Assembly (NCBI RefSeq): GCF_030867145.1
Contig: NC_134414.1
Location: 63,523,397-63,587,396 of the forward strand
DNA from: Opisthocomus hoazin
Lineage: Eukaryota > Chordata > Aves > Opisthocomiformes > Opisthocomidae
DNA: 64,000 bases
Reading direction: 5' to 3'
In this document: positions 62,401-64,000 of the stretch, piece by piece
Position numbering within the stretch: the first letter of the stretch is position 1
Layout of the letters: every line of letters begins with the position of its first letter
Notes under the pieces: model-generated
Told to the model about the DNA's origin: nothing
Seen by the model: the letters and a program-made list of their open reading frames with translations, nothing else
Database searches by the model: none
Translations under genes and position numbers: made by a program

Positions 62401-63722
62401 TTAAGTCAGAAGAAAGTTTGGACTCTGCTCTTGGGGTGCAGAAAAGGGAAAAACTTCCAAAGAATGACTGTGCATGAACTCGCAAGAAATACAGCTAAAG
62501 ATAATACAGGTTATGATCATAATCCAAATTTGTTCTAAGATACAATTATTGTTTTGAGAGGTAACACTATGGAAATTATATTTTTTGATCGTTCTTAAAG
62601 GTAAACCTAATAGAAGATGATACTTCTCTTATGCCCTTCAACCAGTAGTTTTTAGACACTTTCGTGTACCAAATGAGAAACAGACAGTGATCCCACAGAA
62701 TTTCCCGTGGACTACTAGAAGCAATATGTTAGAATTTTTTAGAGAGACTAAAGATCATACTTTGCCAGAATCCTGAATCATTTTGACATTTTCAGATCCA
62801 AATTTGTCAGAGTAGAGTTTTTGGAGTCTTTGGGAAATTTCTGAGAGAGGTGTGAGTTTAGGCTCTTTGTAGATATATTCCTTTCCATCTTCATCCTCAA
62901 AGAATCCCTGTAAAAAAACAAAGTAATCAAAATCTTGGGAAAAAAACACATAGGGCAATGATGAAGATGAACATAATGTGTGTGGTTCAAAGCAAATATA
63001 AACATTTAACATCAGGATTCAAGCAAACACAAATAAAGAGAAATTAAAATCTAAGTAAAGAAGGTTTCTTAAGAGAATTTAAAAAACCACGAAAATGTAA
63101 TCATCTGCTACAGAATGAGTGAAAGATAATGGAAACACATAGTTCAAATTTTAAAGGTTTGTTGCAATTTTATGGTGTGCCAAGCCTTCGAGATAACTTT
63201 TCTTCACTTTTGTTTAAAAGTGAACTTTAGCACTGTTTCACTTGCCAAAACAGAAATCTTGTTGCCCAACAGGACTGTCTGATTCACATCAGTATTTTGG
63301 CAATGGTTTACATAAAAATAAGTAGTAATAAAAAAAATTCGAGAAAATGAAATTTAATTTATGTAGAAATCTTACTTTTGTGTTGTACTACATTGGCATA
63401 CACTTATTTTTATTACATAAAGCATTTATTTTAAAACCATAACTAAATGCAAAATAGAGTACATGGAAAGTGAAACAGGTCATTGGTTTAAAACAAGCCA
63501 TGTTCGACTTCATGTTTGAAACCAGAAAATAAATATTTTTGTCATAAGCAAAACAGACAAAATAGAAAAGCACAACATCTCATGTTTAAACACAGGCTAG
63601 ATTGACAAAAATACCCACATCAAACTAAGGTGAAATGCAGCAGTTTTTACTGCATTGCTTGCTTTGTAAGCGGTTACTGTAATTACCTCAACATCTGTTT
63701 CACTGTCTGTAAACTGGTATTG
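53365..63722 (-). CDS. DOCK9: DOCK9 (zizimin-1), C-terminal part, partial gene
   Basis: DOCK-D family guanine-nucleotide exchange factor that activates Cdc42 through its DHR2 domain. Seven coding exons (948 nt, 315 codons plus stop) are present and the gene continues past the right edge. Joined, they cover the end of DHR2 lobe A, then lobes B and C. Landmarks are [81 protein letters not shown] and [19 protein letters not shown]. The [12 protein letters not shown] stretch is where the family's valine nucleotide sensor lies (human V1951). The sequence is almost identical to my memory of human DOCK9 and clearly differs from DOCK10 and DOCK11. All borders are GT/AG and in phase. Confidence 0.96.
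54584..55318 (-). repeat. CR1 LINE fragment, about 735 bp, in the last DOCK9 intron
   Basis: Minus orientation, 3' end at 54584 (CACAGAATCACAGAATG). Its minus strand keeps a 101-codon frame (55287-54982) with [13 protein letters not shown] and [18 protein letters not shown], the typical C-terminal end of CR1 ORF2. 5'-truncated; no catalytic part is left. Confidence 0.95.
55598..55617 (+). repeat. A20 homopolymer
   Basis: Twenty A in a row in the last DOCK9 intron. No retrocopied gene body was seen upstream of it. Confidence 0.8.
57260..57398 (-). CDS. DOCK9: DOCK9 exon, end of DHR2 ([16 protein letters not shown]...)
   Basis: Completes an Arg codon and encodes [40 protein letters not shown] and EIMHEQ, then splices at GTACGT. 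Reading through the donor would add about 38 unrelated residues before a stop near 57134; I consider that intronic. Confidence 0.96.
57587..57687 (-). CDS. DOCK9: DOCK9 exon, DHR2 lobe C ([13 protein letters not shown]...)
   Basis: [20 protein letters not shown] then [13 protein letters not shown], 33 codons plus two bases. Acceptor TTTTAG, donor GTATGT. Lobe C forms the catalytic centre with lobe B. Confidence 0.97.
58779..58969 (-). CDS. DOCK9: DOCK9 exon, DHR2 ([15 protein letters not shown]...)
   Basis: Completes the Ala codon and encodes [40 protein letters not shown] and [13 protein letters not shown]. The end enters the insert bearing the nucleotide-sensor valine. Acceptor CATAG, donor GTAAGA. 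Confidence 0.97.
60481..60691 (-). CDS. DOCK9: DOCK9 exon, DHR2 ([12 protein letters not shown]...)
   Basis: Seventy codons plus one base. It encodes [20 protein letters not shown], then [20 protein letters not shown] and [11 protein letters not shown]. Acceptor TTTAAG, donor GTACTG. It is followed by the first base of an Ala codon. Confidence 0.97.
62761..62907 (-). CDS. DOCK9: DOCK9 exon, DHR2 ([11 protein letters not shown]...)
   Basis: Forty-nine codons, [20 protein letters not shown] through [10 protein letters not shown], phase 0 at both ends. Acceptor TTTACAG, donor GTATGA. The stretch is a DOCK-D hallmark. Confidence 0.97.
63687..63722 (-). CDS. DOCK9: DOCK9 36-nt in-frame microexon
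   Basis: Twelve codons, [12 protein letters not shown], phase 0 at both ends, with acceptor TTTATAG preceded by a T-rich tract and donor GTAATT. It precedes the GFFEDEDG exon in the DHR2 domain. Acidic and Ser/Thr-rich, so probably a surface loop. Skipping it would keep the frame. Confidence 0.75.
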
Positions 63723-64000
63723 CTATAAAGTTATAAAAGACAACAAAATACATGTAAAGTTATACTGCTCAGAGTATTTTACAATGCTCCATGCTCAGCT
63801 GAACAATTAGCAACTGGGCTATGCATGTAGAAAGTGTATTACTTGATACCATACAGAAACATGGATTCTAGACATATATTAGAGGACGTGAAGCTGTCCA
63901 ATGCAGCGACAGAACTTTTCTTCGAAGCATGCAATACCGATGCATAGAAAAGAGGTGATTTGTTCTCTAAATGGAACTTCATGTTATTTTTTGAATTGCA

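Noticed and set aside
1-64000. An undescribed multi-gene system, CRISPR array or gene cassette
   Set aside because: The window is ordinary vertebrate DNA with two known genes, LINE and LTR repeats and spacer; no regular repeat-spacer pattern or unassigned conserved gene cluster is visible.

Overview
This is vertebrate nuclear DNA and almost certainly avian. The interspersed repeats are CR1 LINE fragments, several with the bird-type 3' end that repeats an ATTCTATG-like unit. There are also two ERV-type LTR copies. Two protein genes were read exon by exon, both on the minus strand: all of SLC15A1 (PepT1, the intestinal H+/oligopeptide cotransporter) and the 3' part of DOCK9 (zizimin-1, a Cdc42 exchange factor). 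As I recall, SLC15A1 and DOCK9 are also same-strand neighbours in human 13q32. The LTR family suggests a neognath bird, but the species cannot be fixed from the sequence.

Layout in plus coordinates. 1-2.67 kb: unassigned sequence downstream of SLC15A1. 2.67-29.45 kb: SLC15A1, read right to left. It has 23 coding exons, all with GT/AG borders and continuous phase, giving a 722-residue, 12-TM POT/PTR2 transporter. The CpG-rich promoter is at about 29.1-30.1 kb, the start codon at 29356-29358, the stop at 3365-3367, and a poly(A) signal at 2693-2698. 30-52.3 kb: gene-poor spacer with CR1 copies near 35.5-36.0, 37.5-37.8 and 41.4-42.6 kb (the last keeps a reverse-transcriptase remnant) and two LTR copies at 45.4-46.0 and 47.0-47.5 kb. 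52.3-64 kb: the end of DOCK9, with a roughly 1-kb AT-rich 3' UTR, seven coding exons covering the C-terminal part of the DHR2 domain, and a CR1 copy in its last intron. The gene continues beyond the right edge.

The two genes are functionally unrelated: apical di/tripeptide uptake driven by protons, and cytosolic activation of Cdc42. They are syntenic neighbours, not a system. I found no tRNA or rRNA gene, CRISPR array or other cassette, and no sign of an undescribed system. The points most worth checking are a 36-nt in-frame DOCK9 microexon, Lys in place of the PepT1 R282-equivalent Arg, a cluster of Pumilio-type motifs in the DOCK9 3' UTR, a weak splice acceptor before SLC15A1 exon 18, and the two same-orientation LTRs 1 kb apart.
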